From positions 62,001 through 126,000 of the forward strand of contig NZ_QQRR01000002.1 of NCBI RefSeq assembly GCF_003439925.1: a stretch of DNA of 64,000 nt, read 5' to 3'. Under the pieces are notes generated by a model that ran no database searches, was not told where the DNA came from, and saw only the letters and a program-made list of their open reading frames with translations. The position numbers were made by a program, and so were the translations under genes. Shown here in pieces: positions 48,025 to 56,384 of the stretch (positions are counted from its first letter, which is position 1; each line of letters begins with the position of its first letter). Source of the DNA: Haloprofundus halophilus. Lineage in GTDB: Archaea > Halobacteriota > Halobacteria > Halobacteriales > Haloferacaceae.

Positions 48025-48995
48025 GCGCGACGAAAGAAGCGACTGACCGCCTTCGCCTCGTCGCCGACGGCGTCTCTCACGGCTTCGACGGGAAGCCGGT
48101 CCTCGAAGACGTCTCGCTCACCGTTGAACCCGGCGAAGTGCTCGCCATCGTCGGCCCCTCCGGGACCGGAAAGACGACGCTGCTGCGACTCCTGGCGCTG
48201 TTCTCGCGGCCGAACGAGGGCCGAATCGCGCTCGACGACGCCCTCGGCGGAACCCACGGTGCGACCGACGGCGGCTCCGTCGCCACCGTTCGAGCGGACG
48301 GGCAGGCCGACGCATCGATGTCCGGGCAGGCCGACGCGTCGATGTCCGGGCAGGCCGACGCATCGATGTCCGGGCAGGCCGACGCATCGACGGACGGGCA
48401 CGCCGACTCCGACGCCCGCGACGCGTGGTCGCTGTCGGACGAAGAGCGTCTCGGACTCCGGCGACGCATCGGCCTGGTCGCGCAGGACCGGTCGCTGTTC
48501 TCGGCGTCGGTCGGCTACAACGCCGCCTACGGCCTCGAAGTCAGGCGGTCGCGGTCGGCCCGGCTCCGCGCCTCGCTCGCGCGGACGGTCGGCGTCTGGT
48601 CGCCGCCGGACGCCGCGCTCGACGCGCTCGACACCGTCGGCATGGCAGACATGGTCGACAAACACGCGGAGTCGCTCTCGTCCGGCGAAGCCCAGCGCGT
48701 CGGCGTCGCGCGGGCGGTCGCGGTCGACCCCGACGTGCTCCTGCTCGACGAACCGACCTCGAATCTCGACCCGCGGAACACCGCCGTCATCGAGGACGCC
48801 GTGCGCGAGGCCAAAGCGCGCGGTATCGGCGTCGCGCTCGCCACGCACGACATGGCGCAGGCGCGCCGCGTCGCCGACAAAACGGCGGTCGTTCTCGACG
48901 GGACGTGCATCGAACACGGGCCCACCGAGCGCGTGTTCGAGTCGCCGCGCGACGACCGCGCCCGCCAGTTCGTCGCGGGCGAACTCGTCTACTGA
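48021..48995 (+). CDS. tupC: Tungstate ABC transporter ATPase TupC
   Basis: 324 residues. Walker A GPSGTGKTT, signature LSSGEAQRVGVARA, Walker B VLLLDEPTSNLD, and the H-loop ATHD. Between Walker A and the Q-loop it has an unusual insertion with four copies of GQADASMS (residues 94-125) encoded by a 24-bp tandem repeat. The fold around it is intact. Co-transcribed with tupAB. Confidence 0.9.
   Translation: MSATKEATDRLRLVADGVSHGFDGKPVLEDVSLTVEPGEVLAIVGPSGTGKTTLLRLLALFSRPNEGRIALDDALGGTHGATDGGSVATVRADGQADASMSGQADASMSGQADASMSGQADASTDGHADSDARDAWSLSDEERLGLRRRIGLVAQDRSLFSASVGYNAAYGLEVRRSRSARLRASLARTVGVWSPPDAALDALDTVGMADMVDKHAESLSSGEAQRVGVARAVAVDPDVLLLDEPTSNLDPRNTAVIEDAVREAKARGIGVALATHDMAQARRVADKTAVVLDGTCIEHGPTERVFESPRDDRARQFVAGELVY
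48300..48395. repeat. 24-bp coding tandem repeat within tupC
   Basis: Four units at 48300, 48324, 48348 and 48372 of GGGCAGGCCGACGCATCGAT-GTCC, the last diverging (CGGAC at the end), followed by a partial fifth copy. In frame, adding eight residues per unit. Confidence 0.9.
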
Positions 48996-49049
48996 GACCG
49001 AGGCGCTCGGGAGTGGTGGACTCATTACGGGGGCCCGCGAACGGGCGGT

Positions 49050-49772
49050 ATGGACGGCGCGTTCGAGGCCTACCTCGCATCCGACGGCGTCACCTTCGGC
49101 GACGACGACGCCGACCTGCTCCGCGCGGTCGACGACTCCGGCTCCGTCAGCGCCGCTGCCGCCGCGCTCGGACGTTCCCGCGCCCGCGCGCTCTCTCGAC
49201 TCGAAACGCTCGAAGGCGCCTTCGGCCCGCTCGTCGAGCGTCGACGCGGCGGGGCCGACGGCGGCGGGAGCGAACTCACCGACGGGGCCGGAGCGCTGCT
49301 CCACCGATTCGCGCGCCTCCGCGCGGCGCTCTCGGGGACGACGGGCGCGCGCGAAGCCGTGCTCTACGGCCGAGTCGCCGGCGTCGACGGCGAACTCGGC
49401 GTCGTCGACACCGACGCGGGACCGGTTCGCGCGCTCGTCGTCGGCGCCGACGGCCACGTGGCCGACGGGGTCGACCCACAGACGCCCGTGCAAGTGAGCG
49501 TCCGCGCCGACGCCGTGACGCTGCACGCGCCCGACGACGCGCCCCCGTCGGCGGCGACGAGCGCCCGCAACCGCTTCGAGGGCGTCGTCTCCGACCTCGA
49601 CTCCGGCACCGCCGTCGCCACCGTCGCGGTCGATATCGGCGCGGACGTGCCGCTGTTCGCGCTCGTGACCGCAGAGAGCGTCGAACGGCTCGGATTGGGT
49701 GACGGTGTGCCCGTCGTCGCGTCGTTCAAGGCGACGGCGACGCGAGCGACGGTAGTCGACGACGAACGGTAG
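49050..49772 (+). CDS. ModE-like regulator with winged helix and two TOBE domains
   Basis: 240 residues. An N-terminal helix-turn-helix (SGSVSAAAAALGRSRARALSRLETLE) is followed by two TOBE-like domains (about 105-160 and 170-235) that bind molybdate or tungstate. It lies 54 bp after tupC. It probably senses the oxyanion and controls tupABC and MOT1. Confidence 0.78.
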   Translation: MDGAFEAYLASDGVTFGDDDADLLRAVDDSGSVSAAAAALGRSRARALSRLETLEGAFGPLVERRRGGADGGGSELTDGAGALLHRFARLRAALSGTTGAREAVLYGRVAGVDGELGVVDTDAGPVRALVVGADGHVADGVDPQTPVQVSVRADAVTLHAPDDAPPSAATSARNRFEGVVSDLDSGTAVATVAVDIGADVPLFALVTAESVERLGLGDGVPVVASFKATATRATVVDDER

Positions 49773-49790
49773 CGACTCCGTGGACTCGTC

Positions 49791-50648
49791 TTACAGTTCC
49801 GCGACGAGCGCTTCGAGCTCTTCCCGCGCCTCGTCGTCCACCGGTTGGTGCGGCGCACGGGCGTAGCCGGCGGGCGCGCCGCGGGCACGCATCGCCGCTT
49901 TCAGTCCGGGGACGCCGTGGACTGACGTCACCGCGCGGTTCAGTTCGACGAGACCGGCGTTCAACTCGCGGGCGCCCTCGGCGTCGCCCTCGCGGTGGCG
50001 TTCGTATATCTCGGCGCACGCTTCCGGGGCGACGTTCGCGAGGCCCAAGATGCCGCCGTCGGCCCCCGCGTCGAGCGCGTGCGCGGCGACGCTGCCGGCA
50101 CCGACGAAGAACTCGAACTCGTCGCCGGCGAGTCGTCGGGTGCGGCCGAACGCTTCGAGGTTCCCGCTGGAGTCTTTCATCCCGGCGACGTTCGGGTGAC
50201 CGGCGAGTCGACCCGCGGCGTCGGACGGGAGCGTGACGCCCGTGTACGCCGGGACGCTGTAGAGGTACACCGGAATCTCGGCGTCGTCGGCCACCTCGCG
50301 GTAGTGCGCTTCCAGCGCCGCCTCGTCGTGCGGGAAGTAAAACGGCGTGACGACGAGCGCGCCGTCGGCGCCCGCGTCGGCGGCCAACCGCGTCTGCCGC
50401 TTCGTCTCGCGCAGGCCGGGGTGGCCGGTTCCGGCGAGCACCGGCACGGAGGCCTCCTCGACGACGAGTTCGACGACCCGGGCGCGCTCTTCGACGCTCA
50501 TCAGTTCGGCTTCGCTGTTCGACCCGCAGGGGACCAGAAAGTCGACGCCTCGGGCTTCGACCCAGGCGACGAGCGCTCTGAGCGCCTCCTCGTCGAGGTC
50601 GCCGTCTTCGTCGAACGGGGTCGCAAGCGGTGGTCCGATTCCTTCCAT
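49791..50648 (-). CDS. DapA/NAL-family class I aldolase
   Basis: 285 residues, TIM barrel. Schiff-base Lys in AGMKDSSGN and the tyrosine in YSVPAYTG are present. The substrate-binding loop reads GSNSEAELMS in place of the common GTTGE, so the substrate probably differs from dihydrodipicolinate. Members include KDG aldolases of sugar degradation. A CTACAATTTC element near 50667-50676 supports the start. Confidence 0.8.
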   Translation of the reverse strand: MEGIGPPLATPFDEDGDLDEEALRALVAWVEARGVDFLVPCGSNSEAELMSVEERARVVELVVEEASVPVLAGTGHPGLRETKRQTRLAADAGADGALVVTPFYFPHDEAALEAHYREVADDAEIPVYLYSVPAYTGVTLPSDAAGRLAGHPNVAGMKDSSGNLEAFGRTRRLAGDEFEFFVGAGSVAAHALDAGADGGILGLANVAPEACAEIYERHREGDAEGARELNAGLVELNRAVTSVHGVPGLKAAMRARGAPAGYARAPHQPVDDEAREELEALVAEL

Positions 50649-51026
50649 GGCGCCCGGTCACGCGCGGCGAAATTGTAGCTTTGGGTCGGGGTCGCACGGT
50701 CCGCTTTCTCCGTCGTCGCGGGCGGAAACGTGTCACACGTCTGAATGGCCGAATTCGGCGTCGTACAGCAGTCACACGTCCGTCTGACGCGGATTTAAGT
50801 CCGTCCACAGGCTCCGTTCATTCGGGCGCGTAGACGGCATCTGTTCCCATCCTCCCACCCGTTCGCGCCCGGATGCACGCCGAACCCCACCCGACTGCAT
50901 CCGAGTTCGCTCCGGGCCGGCCGTCCCCCGCGACCGACCCCGGACCGACCACGTTTTCACGTACTCCGACTCGATTCCACTGCCGACTCGACTCCACTGC
51001 CGACTCGACTCCACTGCCGACTCGAT
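50649..51026. other. 378-bp gap without a convincing gene
   Basis: Holds the aldolase promoter, two copies of TCACACGTC (50732 and 50771), a near-palindromic GGATTTAAGTCC (50791-50802) with TATA character, a GC-rich segment, and then the 17-bp repeats that reach the trkA stop. The reading frames here have atypical composition. Confidence 0.5.
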
Positions 51027-51030
51027 TCAG
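50966..51030. repeat. 17-bp tandem repeats at the trkA 3' end
   Basis: Units at 50966, 50983, 51000 and 51017 with consensus CCGACTCGActCCACTG. The last unit is truncated and overlaps the trkA stop at 51027-51029. Confidence 0.85.
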
Positions 51031-51701
51031 GCGCTCTCGACCGCTGCGTCTCCGAGTAGTTGTCTGCGGACGTCTTCGAGTGACTCCTGCTCGACGATGA
51101 GCGCGACTCTGTCCCCGACTTCGACGGTCGTCTGCGGCAACGGAATCGTCATCGCCTCCCGGTCGTCGCCGTGAGCGTAGATGCGGGCGGTCGACGGCAG
51201 CGCTATCTCGCTGACTCGCTTGCCGACGACCGGCGAGCCGTCGGGGATGGTGACCGCCGACAGCTGGAGATTCTCGGTGAGCTCGCCGATGGCGTTGAAG
51301 TTCCCGCCCAAGAGAGCGGTTTTCGCGCCCGCCGCGCCGAGTCGCTCGGGGTAGATTATCTCGTCGACGTCCTCGGCGTACTCTTTGTATATCTCCTCGC
51401 GGTAGTCGGCGTCGATGCGGAGGACGGTCCGACAGCCGTACTCTTTGGCGATCATGCAGACCGCGTAGTTCGTGTTCAGGTCGCCCGTGATGCCGCCGAC
51501 GGCGACGGCGTCGTCCAGTCCGGCGCGCTCCAAGACGGCCTCGTTGCTCCCGTCGCCCTCGATGACCTCGAACCCGGCCTCTCGGGCGCGTTCGACTTTG
51601 TCCCTGTCGTTCTCGACCAGAACGACTTCGTGGCCCTCTTCCGCGAGGATTCGCGCGGTTCGAGAGCCGACCCGACCGTACCCGACGATAACGAATCGCA
51701 T
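51027..51701 (-). CDS. TrkA/KtrA-type K+ channel regulatory protein
   Basis: 224 residues. RCK_N domain (1-120) with the NAD-binding GYGRVG (7-12) and acidic VEND (E30), then an RCK_C domain (about 135-220) with a predicted ligand pocket. It gates a Trk/Ktr potassium channel. TATA CAAAAAGC-type element at 51726-51733. A membrane pore gene is not adjacent. Confidence 0.9.
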   Translation of the reverse strand: MRFVIVGYGRVGSRTARILAEEGHEVVLVENDRDKVERAREAGFEVIEGDGSNEAVLERAGLDDAVAVGGITGDLNTNYAVCMIAKEYGCRTVLRIDADYREEIYKEYAEDVDEIIYPERLGAAGAKTALLGGNFNAIGELTENLQLSAVTIPDGSPVVGKRVSEIALPSTARIYAHGDDREAMTIPLPQTTVEVGDRVALIVEQESLEDVRRQLLGDAAVESA

Positions 51702-51764
51702 GCCTCTGTATACCGCGCTCCGCCTCAAAAAGCTACGTCCCGTCCGCGACTCGTCGTCGCTCGT

Positions 51765-51883
51765 GTCTCGTCGTCGCTTCCGTCTTGTCGTTGCTCCCGT
51801 CTCGTCGTCGCTTCCGTCTCGCTGCCGCTCCCGTCTCGCTACCGCTCCCGTCTCGTCGCCGTTTCGTCTCGCCCTTGTCGCTC
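51765..51883. repeat. 17-bp degenerate tandem repeats upstream of trkA
   Basis: About seven units (51765, 51782, 51799, 51816, 51833, 51850, 51866) of GTCTCGtcGtCGCTtCC, some with GCTGCC variants. They lie between the divergent promoter side of trkA and the next gene. The period matches the array on the other side of trkA but the sequence differs. Confidence 0.8.
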
Positions 51884-51889
51884 GTCGGT

Positions 51890-52522
51890 TCACCGTCCGC
51901 GCCGCTGTTCGAGTCGTCCGACGAGCGAGTCGACCGTCGCCGAGAGTCTGTGCGTACCGAACAGCGCGACGAGCGCCGCGCCGACGGCGTCGAAGACGAG
52001 GTCGGTCAGCGTGTCTTCGAGGCTGTACTGGACGAGAACCGCCTGGAGACCCAGCAGGTCGGTGACTCCGCGTACGCTGAACTCCAACACCTCCCAGAAC
52101 ACGCCGAAGGCGAGTGTCACGACGAGAACGAACACGGAGAGAAACGGCGGCGGGAAGTACACCACTCGCGTGTGCTCGTCGATGGCACGTACCGTCGCGT
52201 AGCCGACCCCGGCGACGACCGACGCCGACAGCGTGTGCGTGAGGCTGTCCCACCACGGTATCGCGGTGTAGAGACCGAGCATCCCGAGCGAGTGCAGCGA
52301 GACGGCGAGCGTCACCCAGAGCGTCACGCCCGCGCCGAGGCTGATGTCGGTGTCGCGTTCGAGCAGCGCCGGCAGAAACGTCACCGCGAGCGCCATCGCC
52401 GCGTTGACGACGACGCTGAGGTTGCGTCGGGCGACGCCGACGACCAGCGCCCCCGCGATGACGAGTTGGAGACCGCGGCTGAGTCGTCGTTGTCGACGCA
52501 CCGACAGTGGGAACAACGCCAT
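51890..52522 (-). CDS. DUF2238/YjdF-type membrane protein
   Basis: 210 residues with about six membrane helices. The family segments PWWDSLTHTLSASVVAGVG and FWEVLEFSVRGVTD, followed by YSLEDTLTDLVFDAVGA, are visible. Function is uncertain; some homologs respond to stress. A GTTTAAGC element at 52545-52552 supports the start, shared with a divergent gap. Confidence 0.82.
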   Translation of the reverse strand: MALFPLSVRRQRRLSRGLQLVIAGALVVGVARRNLSVVVNAAMALAVTFLPALLERDTDISLGAGVTLWVTLAVSLHSLGMLGLYTAIPWWDSLTHTLSASVVAGVGYATVRAIDEHTRVVYFPPPFLSVFVLVVTLAFGVFWEVLEFSVRGVTDLLGLQAVLVQYSLEDTLTDLVFDAVGAALVALFGTHRLSATVDSLVGRLEQRRGR

Positions 52523-52677
52523 CGTACCGTGTTCTCGCTCCCCGGCTTAAACGGTGTTCCGTCGGCCGACGAGCGCGGTTTCCGGCGGAGACGCGGTCGT
52601 TCGCCCCCGCCGTATCGTGCGCCGCGTTCCCACGGTTCCCGACACGGTTTTTGTCTCGTACACCTTACTCGGGGGCG

Positions 52678-53280
52678 ATGATGGCCACCACGCACGCCCT
52701 GATAGGGGTGGTGCTCGCGCTCGTCGTCGCTCCCGACGGCGGTCTCCTCCCGGTCGCAGCCGCCGGTCTCGGCGGACTGTTCCCCGACTTCGACCTCTAC
52801 GTCGACCACCGAAAGACGCTCCACTTCCCGGTGTACTTCTCGCTCGCGGCGTTCGTCGCCGCCGTCGGCGCCGCGCTCGTCGCGTCGCCGGTCGCGCTCG
52901 CCGTCGCGCTGTTTCTGGCGGCGGCGGCGATCCACTCCGTGATGGACATCTTCGGCGGCGGCCTCGAACTCAAACCGTGGGAGGCCACCTCCGACCGCGC
53001 GGTGTACGACCACTTCAACGGGCGGTGGCTCGCGCCCAGGCGCTGGATTCGATACGACGGCGCACCCGAAGACTTCCTCCTGGGGGCCGTCTTCGGTATC
53101 CCGGCGCTCCTGGTGCTCTCGGGCACCGCGCAGACGGTCGTCGCCCTCGCGCTCGCCGTCTCGGCGGCGTACTCCCTGCTGCGGAAGGCGCTCGTCGAGG
53201 TGGCAGAGCGCCTCGTCGGCACAGCACCGCCGGAACTGCTCGTGTACGTCCCCGAACGCTTCGTCGAGGACTTCCGGTAG
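52678..53280 (+). CDS. DUF457/YdjM-type membrane-bound metal-dependent hydrolase
   Basis: 200 residues, four to five helices. Conserved THALIG near the start, FPDFDLYVDHRKTLHF, and HSVMDIFGG give the metal-binding His/Asp set. The family may hydrolyse membrane-associated phosphate esters; the substrate is not known. A GTTTTTG element at 52647-52653 is 28 bp upstream of the ATG at 52678. Confidence 0.8.
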   Translation: MMATTHALIGVVLALVVAPDGGLLPVAAAGLGGLFPDFDLYVDHRKTLHFPVYFSLAAFVAAVGAALVASPVALAVALFLAAAAIHSVMDIFGGGLELKPWEATSDRAVYDHFNGRWLAPRRWIRYDGAPEDFLLGAVFGIPALLVLSGTAQTVVALALAVSAAYSLLRKALVEVAERLVGTAPPELLVYVPERFVEDFR

Positions 53281-53291
53281 ACGGTCGTCGA

Positions 53292-54428
53292 TTACCCGAT
53301 TTCGCGCTCGCAGAACGTGAACCGCCAGCGTTCGCCGTCCGAGAGCCGCCGTCCGCCGACCGTCCACTCGTCCACCGACTCGTCGGTGAGCGGCCGCGCG
53401 ACGAGGTAGTTCGGACTCGTCACCCGCGAGAGCGGCCCCTCGTCGTTCCGGGCGAAGCCGTACTTGCCGAGCAGTCGCTCGGGGAGCGCTTCGCCGAACA
53501 CCGACAGCAGGTCGGCGTCCTCGTTGTCGGCGACGACGCGCGCGAGCAGCGCGTCTACCGCGTCGACCCACGCCTCGCCGCCGGTGAGCGGAGCGACGTC
53601 CGTGACGTGGACGACGGCCGAATCGAGACCCAGCTGCGTGCCGACGACGAACGCGGCGACGGGACTGCCTCTCCGCTCGGCGAGGAGCGTCTCGTACTCG
53701 AACCGCGGGTTCGCGTACCGCCAGGCGTAGAACTCGGCGTCTCTGTCCGCGTGTACGTGCGAGAGCGGCGACGCGGCGACGAGGCCCGCCAACTCCTCGG
53801 CGGGGACGCCCGTCTCGCGGCGAACGCTCACGTCGGCGTCCGCGGGGGTGCCGGTCCGGAGCGAGAGATATCCCCGAGTCGCCGCCGTCGCGAGTTTGCC
53901 GAGCGTCTTCCCCGCTCGCTCCCCGCCGAGCGACGCCAGTGCGGTCGGGTTCTGCACGCGGTAGTACACCGGGAACTCGCGCGTGACGCCGCGGTGCAGC
54001 GACAGTCGCTCGCCCAGTTTGTCGAGCGCGCCGAGCACCGCCTCGTTGGGAAAGCCGATGGAGACCTGCGGCTCGCGGGTCGCGTAGTGGTCGTAGACGT
54101 GGGTCACCATCTTCGAGAACAGACCCCGCCGGCGGTGGTCGGGGTCGACCATCGGGTCGACCTGCACCACCGCGAGGACGCGCTCGTCGCCGGCGCGGAG
54201 CGGAATCGGGACGCTCGGGCGCGCGCCGACGATTTCGCCGTCGCTCTCGGTTTCGGCGACGGCGACGGGGGTCTCGTCGAGGTACGGGTTCTCGACGTAG
54301 CGCCAGTCGAACCAGTTCGGGTCGGTGCGGTCGAACACTGTCTCGTAGAGCGACAGTACCGCCTCTCGGTCCGTCGGTTCGTACTGCCGTACGCGGTAGC
54401 TCTCGCGCTCGTCGTCCTCGTCGTCCAT
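53292..54428 (-). CDS. GNAT-family acetyltransferase, two-domain
   Basis: 378 residues. An N-terminal GNAT domain with VQVDPMVDPDHRRRGLFSKMV (acetyl-CoA loop), followed by a second GNAT-like half with ATLG-type strands and GEAWVDAVDALLARV. Such two-domain proteins (for example Eis-like) acetylate antibiotics, amines or proteins. The substrate cannot be inferred. Confidence 0.8.
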   Translation of the reverse strand: MDDEDDERESYRVRQYEPTDREAVLSLYETVFDRTDPNWFDWRYVENPYLDETPVAVAETESDGEIVGARPSVPIPLRAGDERVLAVVQVDPMVDPDHRRRGLFSKMVTHVYDHYATREPQVSIGFPNEAVLGALDKLGERLSLHRGVTREFPVYYRVQNPTALASLGGERAGKTLGKLATAATRGYLSLRTGTPADADVSVRRETGVPAEELAGLVAASPLSHVHADRDAEFYAWRYANPRFEYETLLAERRGSPVAAFVVGTQLGLDSAVVHVTDVAPLTGGEAWVDAVDALLARVVADNEDADLLSVFGEALPERLLGKYGFARNDEGPLSRVTSPNYLVARPLTDESVDEWTVGGRRLSDGERWRFTFCEREIG

Positions 54429-54623
54429 CTCGTATCGCCCTTACGTCGACTGCTGACATAGTTGCACGGTGCGACTACCCTTTCTGTCCGAGAGTAGAGG
54501 CCCGCTACTGGCATAAATGTCAACTTTAACCCACTCCTTAGTTAGCGGACGCTCGCGGAATCCGTGTCGTAATCTCGTAACGGACATCGTTCTTTTACCC
54601 GACTTCGGCGAAACGAGGGTGTG

Positions 54624-56192
54624 ATGCACCCTGGCGCGTTCTCCCCCGCTGCACGGTCCGGTAACGCGGCGCGCGTGTACGACGAAACCGCCGCCGAGCG
54701 CGGCGACGCACTCGCCCTCGAAACCGGGAACACGCGGTACAGCCACGCCGAACTCAGCGACCGGTCGGCGCGGCTCGCCGGGGCGCTACACGAACGCGGC
54801 CTCGACCCCGACGACCGGCTCGGTATCTTCCTCTCGAACCGTCCCGAACTCGTGCTCACGGCACTGGCCGCACTGAAGGCTGGACTGCCGTTCTCTCCGG
54901 CAAATCCGCAGTTCACGGCGTACGAACTCGCCTCGCAGTTGGACGACAGCGACGCCGAGGCGCTCGTCACCGAACCGTCGCTGCTCCCGAAGGTCGAAGA
55001 CGCGCTCGACCGCCTCGACGCCGACCCGCTGGTGATTCTCGTCGGCGACGAGCAGCCGCCCGACGCCGGCGGAACCGGCGTCGACACCGTCGCCTTCTCG
55101 GCGCTCGACGCCGAGCCCACGATGGTCCACCGCGATGACGACGACGTGGCGATGCAACCGTACACCAGCGGGACCACCGGGGAGCCGAAGGGCGTACTGC
55201 TGACGCACCGAAACCTGCGCGCACAGTCGTTCATCGCCTTCGAGCGCTCGGCGCTCCGCGCCGACGAGGAGCGGTTCCTCTCGGTGTTGCCGCTGGCGCA
55301 CATCGCGGGGTTCGTCAACCGGACGTGGCAACCGCTGATTCGCGGGGCGACCGTCTACCTGCGGGACCCGAGCGAGTGGGACCCCGAGGCGGCGATGGAA
55401 ACCATCGAGCGCGAGCGGATCACGAAGTTCGGCGCGGTGACCGCGATGTACGTCGACCTCGTCAACCACGAGCGGTTCGGCGAGTACGACCTCTCCAGCC
55501 TCGAAGAGGTGATGGAGGGCGGCGACCGGATGCCGTCGGCGGTCCAGGAGCGCTTCGAGGCGACGGCGGGCGTCGAACTGTTCGAGGCGTACGGGCTGAC
55601 CGAAACCGGCGGCGGGACCCACGTCGGTTTCGGGTCGACGTTCGGTCCGCGACTCGGCAGTATCGGTCAACCGCTTCGGGCGACCGACTGCAGGGTCGTC
55701 GACGACGAGGGCCGGGAGGTACCGCCGGGTGAGACGGGCGAACTGCTCGTCCGCGGCCCGCACGTGTTCGAAGGCTACTACGACCGGCCCGAGGAGACGG
55801 AGGCGGCGTTCACCGAGCACGGCTACTTCCGCACCGGCGACGTGGCCCGCCGCGATGCGGACAACTACTACGAGATCGTCGACCGGAAATCGGACGTCAT
55901 CGTCACCGCGGGCTACACCGTCTACCCGCGCGAGGTGGAGAACGCGCTGTACGAACACCCGGACGTCGTCGCCGCCGCCGTCGTTGGCGTCTCGGACGAG
56001 CGCCGCACCGAGACGGTGAAAGCCTACGTCGTTCGCAGGCAGGGCTCGGCCGTCGACGCCGAAACGCTTCGGGAGTTCTGTCTCGAACGCGTTGCGCCGT
56101 ACAAGCACCCGCGGACCGTCGAGTTCGTCGAGGAACTTCCCCGGACACACAACAGCAAAGTTCGGCGCGTAGAGCTGCGGGAGGGGACGTAG
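54624..56192 (+). CDS. Acyl-CoA synthetase, ANL superfamily
   Basis: 522 residues. P-loop YTSGTTGEPKGV, A5 AYGLTETGGG, hinge and A8 YFRTGDVARRDADNYYEIVDRKSDVIVTAGY, then a C-terminal lysine K (HNSKVRR). It activates a fatty or aromatic acid. A CTTTTAC element at 54592-54598 supports ATG 54624 over the GTG at 54621. It differs from the ligase at 26601, so specificity is probably different. Confidence 0.88.
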   Translation: MHPGAFSPAARSGNAARVYDETAAERGDALALETGNTRYSHAELSDRSARLAGALHERGLDPDDRLGIFLSNRPELVLTALAALKAGLPFSPANPQFTAYELASQLDDSDAEALVTEPSLLPKVEDALDRLDADPLVILVGDEQPPDAGGTGVDTVAFSALDAEPTMVHRDDDDVAMQPYTSGTTGEPKGVLLTHRNLRAQSFIAFERSALRADEERFLSVLPLAHIAGFVNRTWQPLIRGATVYLRDPSEWDPEAAMETIERERITKFGAVTAMYVDLVNHERFGEYDLSSLEEVMEGGDRMPSAVQERFEATAGVELFEAYGLTETGGGTHVGFGSTFGPRLGSIGQPLRATDCRVVDDEGREVPPGETGELLVRGPHVFEGYYDRPEETEAAFTEHGYFRTGDVARRDADNYYEIVDRKSDVIVTAGYTVYPREVENALYEHPDVVAAAVVGVSDERRTETVKAYVVRRQGSAVDAETLREFCLERVAPYKHPRTVEFVEELPRTHNSKVRRVELREGT

Positions 56193-56258
56193 TTTGAGAG
56201 GCTCTCAAACTCACGCGTCACTCATCGCTGTCGTCCGTCTCGCGAGTTCGTGAGAAAA

Positions 56259-56329
56259 GCCTAGGCCGGGATTTGAACCCGGGCTCTCGTCCTTACCAAG
56301 GACGCGCTTTACCGCTAAGCTACCCAGGC
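56259..56329 (-). tRNA. tRNA-Thr(GGT)
   Basis: 71 nt, cloverleaf checked by pairing: acceptor GCCTGGG/CCTAGGC (one G-T pair), D arm GCTT...AAGC, anticodon stem CGTCC/GGACG with loop TTGGTAA (anticodon GGT), T arm CCGGG-TTCAAAT-CCCGG. The encoded tRNA lacks CCA. A T-run follows on the minus strand. Confidence 0.95.
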
Positions 56330-56384
56330 GCTTGCTGCGCATTCAGTCGTTTGCCCGATTCGTCTTTAGGCGTTTCGATTCGGC

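Noticed and set aside
50873-51100. 75-residue frame in the gap upstream of trkA
   Set aside because: Made of proline/arginine-rich sequence and repeat units, and overlaps the trkA 3' end.
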